Of a DNA stretch of 64,000 nucleotides, positions 26,041 to 37,600 are shown in pieces. Position numbers and translations under genes: made by a program. The DNA is from Rhynochetos jubatus (taxonomy: Eukaryota; Chordata; Aves; Eurypygiformes; Rhynochetidae). The stretch is from positions 36,475,722 to 36,539,721 of the forward strand of contig CM050654.1 in NCBI GenBank assembly GCA_027574665.1, given 5' to 3'. The stretch's first letter is position 1, and the number at the start of each line of letters is the position of its first letter. The notes under the pieces were generated by a model, which was not told the DNA's origin, did not search any database, and saw only the letters and a program-made list of their open reading frames with translations.

Positions 26041-29000
26041 TGACTGTGTCTTCTTGTGGCAGGTCCCTGCTCATATTTCATTTCATATTCACCACCTTTG
26101 TGGCTGGGCAGTAATTCGGGTCTCATAGCCCTAGTTTGCAGGGGAAATTGTTCAGAGAGGTTGCAGGCTGAATGCAGTGCTGCTTTGATTACCTGGAAGA
26201 CAAACTGGCATTAGAATAAGGCTATTTCGCTCAGCCTAGTTCTGATGTCGGTACAAGTTTTGTTAGAGATGCAATCATTTCTCAGGATCATCATTCAGAT
26301 ATCTGATAGTAATTTGTCTAACCCCGAAACAGAGAAGGAGAAAAACTTTTATTTTAAATTCTTTTCTTGGTACAAGATAGTCAATCAGTGTCTGTATAAC
26401 ATTCCCTCATGGTTTAAATGCTTTTTCCTGGTTGATACACCAGGTATCGATCTTGCTAGCAAGCAAGAGAAGCACTTCTGAGTTGACCATCAGTTCCTGC
26501 CTACTGAAGTATATGCTATCATCTCTTCACTCCTGGGAGATGTGACATCTGTCACTTATTCCCACGGGGTCCAGGGACTACTGACTGTTGAAAGTGGCAG
26601 CCACTTCAGTCATTACTGACAACATAGATCCGACTTTGGAGAGTCCTCAGGGCTTTGGTGAGGTGACCTTTTCCCAGGGTGGTCTTGGCAAAGGAGTCTA
26701 CAGCTTTTCCTGTATGGTCTCGTGTAGCTATGAACCTGCCTTTTTTGCTCACAGCTTCTTCATCTGAAGACAGGCTGTGCATCGATATTTGAACACTGCT
26801 TTTCATCTCCTGACGGTGCTCGTGCACCACACTGGTCTGGGCGGTAAACCCTCCCTTTTGCGTGTGTAGGTGCCATCTATACCCGTGGAGGCATCCGGAC
26901 CAGCCACATCAGTCGTGTGTATTCCGGACCCACAAGCTTGCCAGTGTCTTACATCACTAACACCACTGTTAAAATAAAGTGATATTCTAATAGCAGTTTA
27001 AGTTCTTCCCAAATAAATTCCATAAGATTAAAAATGTACGTCTTAATAATGTGTAAGGGTGACTTGTGCTTTTTCTTACTGATTATTCTAAAATACAAAT
27101 TTACAATTGATTCTCAAGTCTTGGGTGCTGCTGGAAACCTCTGCTAGGAATAGATTTATACAGATGATATTCACTGCTACTTTCAGCGTATGGAAATACA
27201 GTGAAGCACTATTTTTAGAAGTTTTATATGGCAGTCAAGCTTTTCGCTCACCCTCTTGCCTGTACTTTTATTTCTTGCAATTTGGAGAGTTTTCGATTAA
27301 AATAAAGAGAAAATGTGGAACAACAATTAATTTACCCTTAGCTTTCACAGTCCTTTATTACAATTGCTAATTTATCAGTGGGTAGGTGCCTTTCTTTTGT
27401 AGTAGATATTGAGGTTAATTTTAAATGCAACTTTTAAGCTTAGCCAATTTACATAGCACTTGTGAGCTTAGTTGCCCATGTATAAAGAACTGTGTGCATT
27501 GGAGGGGTGTTCCTATAGCCCTCTTGTGTGGATTTTTGAATGTTTGTCATAATAATAATTGATTTCTTTAGCAAGGTGTTTACCCCCAGGAAATATTGCA
27601 GTTGGGAGCAGGCGAACTTCTGAAAATTGCTCAGAAGTCTTTGGTGAGAGCAGTCTTTCTCAATTCACAGTTCATACCGTGTTTGTCATAATGGGTTGGG
27701 GTCCAGAAAAAATGTTAGGGTCTTATGTTCTGCTGTAAGCTGTTTCCATGCTTCTGGGTTTTGGGTTTCCCCCATTGTACTGGTTTTGTCTAGCAGGAAA
27801 AGTAACAAATAGAGAGGAGTCTGTGATTTTAAGCATATTTATGTTTGCAAATGTGCATTTTCCTGTAAGTCAGGAAATTCTTTCCACAGGACAAGCACTT
27901 CTCTGTTTTTTTTTCCTTTTTTTTAGACATGGAATGATCCTACGAAACAATTGCTGACAAAATTCCAATCTCAAAAGTAGGACAGGAGACATTTTCCACT
28001 TTCTACAGGTCAATCTTTTTGTATAACTCAAAGCAATTGCAGTCCTTTAAAAAAAGACTCATGCACTGAAGAAAAATTACATAGTAAATGGAGTTCTAAC
28101 TGTAGTAGTAACCCAATTCCCTGCTAGTTTTACCACATAAGAAAAAAAATAATACAGGCAAAATTATGACCCAGCTCTCGTGCTGCTTCTGCCAAAGATT
28201 GTCTGGTAGACCAATTTTTTATGAAGTGCCCAGGGCTTGCAATATATTTAGTTCTTCCATTTAAATTATAATTTTATTTTAAGATTTGTTTGTGTAATCA
28301 GATAGATTGGAATACTGCTACTATCAAGTCCTGTGTTTAGTTCAGATTCCCATCTTTCTGAAGGAAGAAAATGCTAAAGGAGGGTAAAATAGTTCAAATC
28401 ATGTGGAATGCAAGCCTGAGAATGGATGAAATTTTAATATTGAAAGTGTTTATGGTAGCAGTCCTTTCAGCGAGCAAGAATGTATCAGACTTGGGAAGCT
28501 ATCAACAGCGGAGACTTGATGTAGTTTAAAGAAGAGCCGTTTCACTGCAGAAGCGGGTAATCTCTCTAAGTGTAAATCCACAGAGAAGTTCTGCAGTGCC
28601 GATTTCTCCTGAAGGTCGACTCTGTTTTTATTTGAATTTCAAAACACCTGGAAAATGAAGGCTAAAGTCTGGTAAACTCTGGTAAACTCCATCTCTGTGT
28701 ATGCTTTGACGAGAGCCTTTATGCATTAGTGGAATCATGAATTAATTCACCTAATTTGAAAGAGTCAAGTATTTGGGGGAAAAAAATAGGCAGTAAAATA
28801 TGTTAACCTGCGAAAGTCTGACAAGTTTGTCTTGACTAGTATGAAAAACATGACTTTTTTCTGTGTCTTTTAAAAAAATAAAGTTTTAGCATACTCTAAC
28901 CACCACAAACCCCAGTGGACAAAATGCAGGGCCAGTACGGACGATTGGAATTGCAGAGTTGGGACAGCCTCCTGTAGACTACCATGTATTTCAAAGCTCC

Positions 29001-29736
29001 TGTTAGCCCAGTCTTGGCGCCTCGTGAGTTGTTCTTGGTCCTTCCCCTGAAAGAGTGCTCTACACTCCCTGCTTGCAGCTTACAGTTGTGCCCGGTATGA
29101 CTATATATATCTGGTTTGCTTTGCTACTGATAATGAAATGCAGCGTTATAGCAAAACTACCAGTGAACGTCACCACCTGATTTGGTAGCATTTGTTGTAC
29201 AGACTGTCTATTCTTCCTTTAACCAATGGGAAAGTGGTCCATAGTGTGTTTATCAGATTTTAAGATGTTTAACTGAATAGAGTTAAATAAAAACCTGGGT
29301 TTTTAAATGTTACACATAATTATTAAGAATTCAGTAAACAGCTTTTTTTCTAATTTCATTTTTTGGATATTTACAGGTACTTTCTGCTTGTTTCAGAGAG
29401 CGTATGAGTAAGGCTTTAAGAGAGGGTTGAAAGCAAGTGTGATGAATAGATAAAAGAAGTCAAAGATAGACTTAAATTGCTTTTTAAAATAGACTTTAGC
29501 AATATGGTAAAAATAGATGTAATCATGAAACCTGACTATCTTAATACATTCCTGCAAGGCAATCTTAATTCTCGCATTTCTTAAATGCTGATTATTTGCA
29601 ACTCTAAAATTGTTATAGCATCCTATTTTGGATATAATGTAGTGTGTCTGTAGTGTTTCCTCTATAAAAAAAAAAAAAAAAAGGCAGAGACCAAGAGGAG
29701 AAAATGTGGGAGGCATGAAAGTGACCCCAGGGAATC
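26041..29736. other. Intergenic DNA with one coding-like relic
   Basis: No complete gene is recognised. On the minus strand, 26606 to about 26860 has strongly coding-like codon use for about 80 codons ending in TGA (described in the findings). The rest is AT-rich with scattered simple sequence, including a 17-base A run at 29666-29682 just before the next CR1. Confidence 0.45.
26606..26855 (-). pseudogene. Coding-like relic, family unknown
   Basis: About 80 codons read open to a TGA at 26606-26608. Codon use is typical of vertebrate coding DNA and the translation is balanced (it includes SSDEEAVSKKGRFIATRDHT and ALRTLQSRIYVVSND). Upstream, protein-like pieces continue but in a different frame, as expected for a frameshifted retrocopy or a dead exon. 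I do not recognise the parent protein. No clear poly(A) tail or target-site duplication is visible, so a chance open frame remains possible. Confidence 0.25.
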
Positions 29737-30399
29737 AGAATCACGGAATCACTAAGATTGGAAAAGACTTATAAGATTATCTAGTCCAGCCATCAGCCCA
29801 ACACTACCATGTCCTCAAATGCCATACCTCCATGTTCCTTGAACACCTCCACCACCTTCCTGGGCAGCCTGTTCCAATGCCTGACCACTCTTCAGTGAAG
29901 AAATTTTTCCTAATATCTAATCTAAACCTCCCCTGATGCACCTTGAGGCCATTTCCTCTTGTCCTATCACCAGTTACCCGGGAGAACAGACCAGCACCCA
30001 CCTCTCTGCACTATCACGGAGCTATACAGAGTGATCAGGTCTCCCCTGAGCCTCTCTTCTTCAGACTGAACACCCCCAGTTCCCTCAGCTGCTTCTCATA
30101 AGACTTGTTCTCCAGACCCTTCCCCAGCTTTGTCGCCCTTCTCTGGACATGCTCCAGCATCTCTATGTCCTTCTTGTAGTGAGGGACCCAAAACTGAATG
30201 CAGTACTCGAGGTTCAGCCTCCCCAGTGCCGAGTACAGGGGCATAATCTCTTCCCTACTCCTGCTGACAACAGGAGTCTGCTCTCCATCCCTGTCTTCCA
30301 GCTCAGGGGGCTGATAACTGGTCTGGCTATTAAAGACCGACGCAAAGGCAGCATTCAGTACCTCAGCCTTTTCCTCGTCCTTTGTCACTATGTTTCGTT

Positions 30400-30660
30400 T
30401 TCACTGTGAAAGATTCCCTAACATGCAAGGCCACCCCATCTCCTGTCCTTCCTTGCCTGCCCCTTCGGAAGAGCTTGTGGGGATCAACTGCAGCACTCCA
30501 GTCCGGAGAGTCATCCCACCACGTTTCTGTGATGGCAGCTACGTCATAGCTATCCTGCTGCACCGTGGCTTCCAGCTCCTCCTGTCCGTTGCCCGTACTG
30601 CGTGCACTGGTGTACATGCACTTGACGTGGGCTGTTGACTGCGCTTCCAAATTTGGCCTC
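30400..30660 (-). pseudogene. CR1 ORF2 endonuclease fragment
   Basis: This is the N-terminal part of the APE-type endonuclease that nicks target DNA for LINE insertion. Its translation contains EELEATVQQDSYDVAAITET followed by WW, the conserved ITETWW motif with the catalytic Glu. It goes on to DWSAAVD and LFRRGRQGRTGDGVALHVRE. It then jumps straight to the linker before the reverse transcriptase, so the remaining endonuclease and its catalytic Asp/His residues are deleted. Not functional. Confidence 0.85.
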
Positions 30661-30713
30661 TGTTCCTAGGCTCATCTCTGGCGAGCCTGGTTTATCCCTT
30701 TCCCCCTTCGAAC

Positions 30714-31560
30714 CTAGTTTAAAGCCCTCTCAGTGAGACTGGCCAAGTCATGAGCGAGAATCCCTTTCCCCCTTTGCGAAAGCCAGACTCCATCTGCTGC
30801 CAACAGGCCCGGCGCCGTGTAAACCTCCCCATGATCAAAGAAACCAAAATTCCACTGTTTTCAGCAGCCTCTGGGCCACGTGTTAATCAGGTGCTTTTTC
30901 CTGTTCCTTTCTGTATTCTTTCCTGCCACTGAGGGGATTGAGGAAAACACGACCTGTGCTCCCGATCCTTCAACCAACCGCCCCAGCGCCCTGACATCCC
31001 TTTGGATCGCTTTTAGGCTTCTCCCAGCAGCCTCCTCACTGCCACCTGCACGACCCGCGGTGGGTAACGCTCCGAGGGCCGCACCAGGCCAGGGAGTTTC
31101 CTGGTGATGTCTCCAGCAGCCTTCCCTGTGGGATGGGTCTGGCCGGCCTGCCGGGCCCTCTGTTCCCCTCAGAAGGGAGTCCCCTACAACAGTCACCCTC
31201 CTCGTCTCCTTAACGGCGGGACTCTTGGTGCGCGGGGCTGACCGACCCTCCCGGGGGGAGCCTTCATCCGTCTTCCCTCGAGTCCCAGAGCCCCGTACCC
31301 GTGTGTCAGGGCACCTGGGAAGGGGAGGGAGGCGGGGAGGGGATTCGCCTGCCGGCCCGAGCAGGGCCTGTTTCCATTCCCCCATCTCTCAGGGCTCCTC
31401 CTCCTGCCTGGTGGCGGGAGGGAAGGGGATCCTGCACTTTTTGTGGCGCCTCCACCTGCTGCCCTTGCCTGAGGCACGGCAGGGTGCGGCTCCACCTCCC
31501 TCTCCGCTCCCCGATACTCCTTAACCTTTCCGCCTCCTCTCAGTGCTGCCCCCAGGCTGC
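30714..31560 (-). pseudogene. CR1 ORF1 (esterase-type) pseudogene
   Basis: CR1 ORF1 is an RNA-binding protein that in birds carries an SGNH/GDSL-type esterase domain. The copy has a degenerate N-terminal region (LGAAL and EREVEPHPAV), the nucleophile motif VTVVGDSLLRGTEG, then RDVRALGRLV, GAQVVFSSIPSVAG and HLINTW. The C-terminus reads FGFFDHG, APGLLAADGV, LSQRG and ends ERALN followed by TAG at 30714-30716. It is broken. There is an in-frame TGA after HLINTWPRGC, a frameshift after REGCW, and another near 31385 where the upstream part continues in a different frame. The DxxH motif that supplies the catalytic His reads DGVW, so even a restored frame would lack that residue. Confidence 0.88.
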
Positions 31561-31880
31561 GGAGGCCATCTGTGCACAGCGCACGGGGGTACCGCTGCTG
31601 CCCCTCCGAGCCGGGCCCAGGCGCCCCCTGCGCTCCGGGCCGCTGGCGCCACCCCCGGGCGGGGGTTAAAGCTCCCGCCGTTGCTCCCGGTACCGCCCCC
31701 GAGGGGCTGCCGGGACCACGCGGGCGGCCCGGCCCGGCCCGGCTTGGCGGGGTGCGGGAGCCCCTCTGCTCGCCTCAGCGGGGCGCCCGGCCGCGGCGGG
31801 AGCTGAGGAGAGGGAACCGGAGACGGGGGGTGAGAAAGCCGCTGGGCAGCCAGGCGGAGGACAGGTGGTGAGTTTCATGA
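31190..31880. promoter_or_regulatory. CpG island, possible THSD7B promoter
   Basis: This is the only strongly GC- and CpG-rich block in the window, densest at about 31560-31800 (tracts such as GCCCGGCCCGGCCCGG and GCGCCCGGCCGCGGCGGG). There is no clear TATA box. Its right edge carries a GTGAGT donor at 31868, and the next recognisable exon downstream on that strand is THSD7B at 43485. That is the layout of a vertebrate CpG promoter with a non-coding first exon. The left part (31190-31560) is CR1 ORF1 sequence on the other strand. The 5' UTR of long CR1 elements is itself GC-rich, so some or all of the island could be CR1-derived. Confidence 0.5.
31740..31867 (+). other. THSD7B: Candidate non-coding exon 1 of THSD7B
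   Basis: GC-rich sequence ends at ACAGGTG|GTGAGT, a good donor core. A second, weaker GTGAGA donor lies at 31830. There is no convincing ATG-led frame upstream, which suits a 5' UTR exon. The distance to the first coding exon is about 11.6 kb. The transcription start is not visible and is given only roughly. The assignment rests on position and the donor site alone. The block may instead be CR1 5' UTR, or serve an unrelated transcript. Confidence 0.28.
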
Positions 31881-34620
31881 AGGTGTTATCTTTTGGGAGA
31901 AAGCAGTGTGGGGAGCGGAGGCTTGAGAAGGGTTTGAGGAGGAGGTGTGCAGCGGGTGTTTACGCTGGAGAGCTGAAAGAGAAGGCAGAACTTAAAGAAG
32001 AGAACCCCGTTTTGAAACGGGGAAGGCTGCCGGGTTGGGGGCTCTTACAAGAGGTGAGCCGCAGCTTGTGGTCTGGCGTGTGTTGGTGCGAGCTTGGTAG
32101 GCCGAGGCCGCTGGTGGGAAACGGGAGCAAACCGAAATTGAGGACAGTGCGGAGTATCTCGCGTGACTCGTAGCTGTGTGATCCCTCTTTGGGCAGAAGG
32201 TTGGACTGCAGGCCTCCTGGCCTAGCGACCGTTCCCGTGAAGGATCGAGCAGGCCTGGTGCAGGCCTGTGGTCGGAGCAGGTAGGCAGTCCTCAGTGCAA
32301 CGCCAGCGGTTGTGTGGTGGGAAGGGCTGTGTCTCAGTGAAGCGGATCTTGAGAGAAACCAAGCCACGAACGTGGCGGTACGGGACTATGCATCCATGTA
32401 AAGTTGCTGTGGATCGCTGACTGCCTTACACCTCTCCTTAGAGAGGAGACGCGTCTTTGTTCTCCTCTCATGCCCATCCATTCAGTGAAATGAATGGTGA
32501 AATTTCACCTTAGTGAAATTAAGGAGACATAAAATAGGAAATAGTTTTTTGAAATCAAGTTGAAAATGCCTGTTTCAGTGGATAAGATTGTTGAAACGGG
32601 GCTGCAGAACTGATGAGGACACTGCGATCCTAAGGCAAAAGAGGTCCTCGCCCTGTAAGCTGAAGTTGTTGAGAATAGATGTGGGGGTTAGGGGTGAGCT
32701 GAAGGAAACTGGGTGACAGAGGAGTTGGTCAAAGTTTGAGCATCAGTGGAAGATGTGTAGAAAGAAGTATGTAGTTGGCTTCAGTACTCAGAAGAGGAGA
32801 AATGGGGGAAGAAGTGGAAGAAATTGGAAACCTCAGGAGCAGAGGCAGAGTAGTACAATGTTTTCAACGCTGTTTGATCCATAGCAGTGAGTGTAGGAGA
32901 GAGCTCTACGGGAGACAATAGAGCCACATCCCTCAAATAGTCACTGTGACAAATGGTGGTGGAGTAAGAGATGAAGGAACTGTAGGTGGCTCTGGGTTTT
33001 TACTGGTGGAGTGGGTGTTCCTAAAGCACCGTGGTAGTGAGAGGATAGGTGGGAGTTACGGGGGGTCTCTGTAAGAAAGGTGTAGAAGGAAATGGAGAAC
33101 TGGAATCTTGGCGCCAGTGAGGAAGTCGTTACTTCACTCTACATGGATCATTTTCATAACTGTGTCCCATGGGTTAGAGAGAGAGAAGAGCCAGGTTGAT
33201 GCTCTCTGCAGCACAGGGAACCTAGGAGATTTTGGTTTTGTGGAAGTGTCTCACGCACAGGTGTGAATTTCATTCAGTCTCATTCACTGGGATAGTAGTT
33301 TTGATCCATTTTCTATGCTCGGGTGGTTAATTTTTTAATTCAGACCTACCGCTGCTGAATGCAGGAGTAGAAACTGTTCCTTTGGTAGAACTGGCAAACA
33401 GAAAATTCTTTCAGGAAGACGTATCTTTTCAGTGTGGGAAAGGTTGTTAATCCAGGACCCATCAGGAAAAACGATTCTGGATCCTTGTGGGCTGCACCAC
33501 CAGAGAAACCAGAGAACTCTTTGAGTTACCAGTAAAACGTTGAAGCTCTGAAATATGAAATTAACTGCTCATTTTCATAGGTCATGCTCTTTCCCATAAA
33601 CCAAACTCATGTGCTCTCCTGGGGGGAGACAGAACAACTGGGCTGACTTCTCATTATCTCTTCCTATGGCGTATCCTTATTGAATTACTGCCAGGTAGAG
33701 GCAGCAGATGCTCATCAAGCCACTGCAGGACTCCTCTGTTAATTGAACTGTAATGGGGATGACAGCAGGGAAGGTCAGGATGATGGGACCAGTGATGTAA
33801 CGTGAACTCTGGTAAGAACAACCTGCATGGGCAATTGACCTTGCTTAAATAATATTATATTGAGGGCTTTTATCAGTTGATATCATTGTGGTTATTTTTT
33901 GGTATCAATACTGCAACAGTGTCAGGGACCCCCGTGTGAATCATGTTATATTGTGTTCAGGGCAAATAGATTTCTCACCCTAAAGAGATTAGACTTTTCA
34001 GTGTGATAAAATACAGTGAGTGACTATAACCAGCTGCAGCGGAAAAGAAATGGGAATGAAACAGGTAACAATGACAGAATTTTAAAACAGATACGTTGCC
34101 TTACTCAGCTGGTTGCTTCACCTGCTTTAAAGGGTGGTGTCATTCTTTCTAACCGCCCTTACGGCTACTTGCTATTTTTGTTGTCATGCGTGGTTACTCT
34201 TGGGGTGAAAGCAAGTCCACTTCTAAATAAATATGCAGACGTAATTAATGGGTTTTGATATGAAAAATGTATTCCTACACCTGGTTGTGTGGCTCCTGCA
34301 AACGCCTGGGAATGCCTGAATTTCAGGCATGTATCCTAATGCCAGGTTCTGAGTCAGAGCGCGTGCCTGGTGTTTCTTCCACTCCGGAGGAAGCGATGTG
34401 ATGTGATGATGTCAGCTCTCAGCTGCTGTGTGCATCTTCTGTGGAGGCACGTTTTTCCTGGGTATTGCCATTGCAGGGGGAAAATGAGGCCTGGGAAGCC
34501 TTTCCCTGAAAGACCCATGTGCAGTAGTGTGAAGAAGTTTAGTCTAAGCAGTAGCTTGTGCCTTTCTGAAAATAAATTCCACCTAAAAGCCAAATGCTGC
34601 TTTTCAGTACAAACCATGTG

Positions 34621-34646
34621 TTACTACACCGTGTTACTACACCGTG
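34621..34646. repeat. Two tandem copies of a 13-bp unit
   Basis: TTACTACACCGTG is present twice back to back without mismatch. Probably a simple slippage duplication. Confidence 0.85.
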
Positions 34647-37600
34647 TGCTGGAGGAAGTCTGTACGGCAATTAGCAGAAGCTGGATTCAGGGCGCAGCAT
34701 GAGCATGTTGGCGTCTGTGCGCCTGTTCAAAATCAGGTTTCGGTAGTTCTTTATCCCAGTGTCAGCCTTCCCTGTGTCCTGTATTATTAGTTTTTAAAGT
34801 AATACCATTTTTCTTACCCCTTTCGCTGCACTGTCTGCCTGGCCCAAGTGGTATCAGTGACTGGGAGATCTGTTACAAAGAGAATGGAAGGAAAATGAAT
34901 GAATCACAAAGGCATCACAAAATATTGGACTAATTTGTTTTGACAACTCTTATTATATTTATGTAAAATACATATTCTTAATGGGACCTGACAAATACAG
35001 GGTTTTTTTTCTATCGGAATGATGAAGCCTTGGTTGTAGGAGACTTCATCACAAGACTTCACTGGTGATGTTTGATAGGAAATGAAGAACTACGGTGTCA
35101 GTGTTTGATTTAGAGTGCTCCTCTGTAAAGCCTGAGTGTTTTTGGAGTGGTATAACATTTAAATTGCATTGTGCTCCATATTGTCTTTCCTACGAGTTCG
35201 TACTTTGGTGCATTGGGGTAAACAGCTGATGACAGAGGATGCATTGGAATAAATGTTTATTTCAGCGCTTTGGAAATGAGTTTTTTGAAATGAAATTTGT
35301 CTCGTGGATGTATGTGTATTAGCTCATTTGGATACAGACTGGAACTAGGTAATGCAAATGGCAGAATGGTAACTACTATATACAAATAGAGGTACCAGTA
35401 TTGTGGAAAAGAAGTTACTCAGTGTGTTACAGCAGAAAGACAACTTTATACATTCAAGAAGCAGTGAAGTTGGCCTCTATGTGTTTGTGTGTCCAAGAGC
35501 AGGATTATTTTAACCGTAGTCACTAATGTTTAGAGGTTCACAACTAAACTCCTGATACTCTCCCCAGAAGTGAGTAACAAGTATTTAATTTCTTTGGTCA
35601 GATGCTTGGGTGTGTGCGTGCGCTGGGTCACGCTGGTTGTTCCATCCGAGTATGGGATGTAACAATTATATTGGAGATAAGCTTCAGATACACCAGTCCT
35701 GCGGCAAGGAAGCGGATGGCCCTTCCCCTGCTAAGCAGAGCCTAAGACTTTGCTGAGCTGATTTGCTTGGTGGTACTTAATCGTATTATTTTGACCTTGT
35801 ATTTAAGATGGATAAACTCTGTGTGGTGGCCATGTTCCAGTGAGGAGAAAAAAAGCCTAACCTACAGCCTGCGATGCTGTGTTAATGTCAAATAATATAA
35901 AGTAATATCAGAATGCGGAAGAAAATCACCGCAGTAAAGCAATTTAATTTCTGTGAACTGAAAGCACTTTAATGGGAGTGTTAGGGAAATCTGCCGTTGT
36001 TCCTGCAGCGGAGGTTATGAGGTGATTTTTTCCTGTTTTTGAAACTCTGCTGCCTTGTAATTGGTGACTTTGAAGCTTTCTGTTGTTTTCAGTGTGAACG
36101 GTCATGCTGCTAAAGTAGGGAGTTTGCTCTCTGCGGAGTCTGATTTCCAGGTTTGCCACTTGAAGGAAAATAATTTCAAATACTAGTTCTCAAATGGTAT
36201 TATGCTGCTGAATGTGCATTATATGCAACGTTTTGCCAGTAAAGTGAGGGTAATCCTCTTTGAACAACAGCTTGCAATAGCATTTACTGAAATGGTGTTG
36301 GAAGCAGTGCCAGCTCCCTTTCCCTTTGTCTGCTTAATTGCAATTTAACAGTAATCCAAGATCTATGCAGCTGTGACAGCAATTCTTAGGTATAGCTGAG
36401 TTTGAAAGGACCTCTGGTTCATTCAGTGCCAATGATAAAAGCTACAGCAGAATAGTATGTTGATAATGGACTCAAACTTTTCTCTAACCATTGAAAAATA
36501 AACAAAAAGAAACTTTTTTTTTTTTCCCCTTCAGGGCTATAAAGTTTTGCTGTTGCAGAAAGGATGTGCTACAGCGTGAAAACATCACTGAGCTTATTCT
36601 GGGCTGTGTTCTGCTGTGCTGACTGACAGGCCTGCAGTGAGAAGGCATCCAGCTGTGGGTGTATATAGGTTATACACATAATCTGTATAAAACCCCCAAA
36701 CTTAGGTAGGATTTGTGACTCTGTAAGCTTGTAAGAGGGCTGTCAGGTACAAAGATCTGCTGACTCGGGAGGTGTGGAAGCCACAACTTGTTGGAGGCTG
36801 GGAAGGTATAGTGAGAAGTGTTATTTATGTCCGCTCTGTTCTCACCCTGCACCCTGGGCATTTGGCATCGTCCTCCTGTTGGAGGCAGGATCTGGGACTT
36901 TGTGGATGTTTGGTTAGAGCTGCTACAGCCTTTCTTGTATTTAATTAAATATATGGAAGCGCACAAGCAGTGTGAAAAGGTTACTTAAAAGTTATTGGAC
37001 ACTTTCTGTGTTCTGCTGCTGAGGAAAAAAAAAAAAATCAATGCCTGAGTTCACAAGAGAAACCTATTGACAGTCTTGAGCATTTTGATCTTAATTGCTC
37101 CGTATTTGTTCCTGCTGCGAGGAGTATGATAGCAGCTTGAAGAACATTTGTGAAGGTAAATTAGCCTACTTTGAGTGCTAACCCACAACACCGGGAGCAC
37201 CAAAAGGTCCATGGCAGTTAAATACCGTTGAGAAGTCTGAGACTTGGATAACATTTGGGCACTCACACATTGGGTCACGCTCTGAATGATTTTTGGAGAA
37301 GGCAATGTTGGAGTGCTCCTTGGTTGTTGAGCATCGTTCATCCTCCGCTCAACAGGCATGGGGGCTGTGGGGGTGGGGGAAAAAGTCATCATCCTGGTAC
37401 TCCTCAAATGCACAGTGTCCTTCGTAGACTTCTGAATCCTTGACTTTGAAATCTCCCTGCTCTTCTGGCAGAATGTAAGTCACACGTGTTTGTGTACAAA
37501 TGAAACAAGTTTTGCTTCCGCTACGTTTAGCTGATCTCCTGAACCGGGTTCCTCAGAAAAGTCTGAAATCACATAGGCTTTTTATCACCCCAAGTCAAGT

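Larger units (their letters stand above)
29737..31560 (-). mobile_element. Long, internally deleted CR1 LINE (-) with ORF1 and ORF2 parts
   Basis: On the minus strand the order is that of a full CR1. First comes ORF1 (about 31560 to 30714), then the start of the ORF2 endonuclease (30660-30400), then the endonuclease-RT linker reading [18 protein letters not shown] (30390-30325). The conserved 3' end of ORF2 and the 3' UTR follow (30290-29737), ending in TGATTCYG-type repeats. Most of the endonuclease and the whole reverse transcriptase core are missing, so two internal deletions have occurred. Bird CR1 copies seldom keep ORF1, because nearly all are 5'-truncated. The 5' boundary is uncertain: GC-rich sequence continues to about 31860 and could be CR1 5' UTR or a host CpG island. 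Confidence 0.88.

Noticed and set aside
29666..29682. A17 run beside the CR1 as a retrotransposition poly(A) tail
   Set aside because: CR1 elements end in octamer repeats, not poly(A), and the run is on the opposite strand and 55 bases outside the element's 3' end.
31301..31871. Overlapping 87-122 codon open frames in the CpG island, both strands
   Set aside because: Stop codons are rare in very GC-rich DNA. Translations are Pro/Arg/Gly/Ala noise, or CR1 ORF1 in the wrong frame.
32940..33200. Possible retroviral LTR or primer-binding region (TTGGCGCCAGTG)
   Set aside because: Only a short resemblance; no paired LTRs, no polypurine tract and no retroviral coding sequence nearby.
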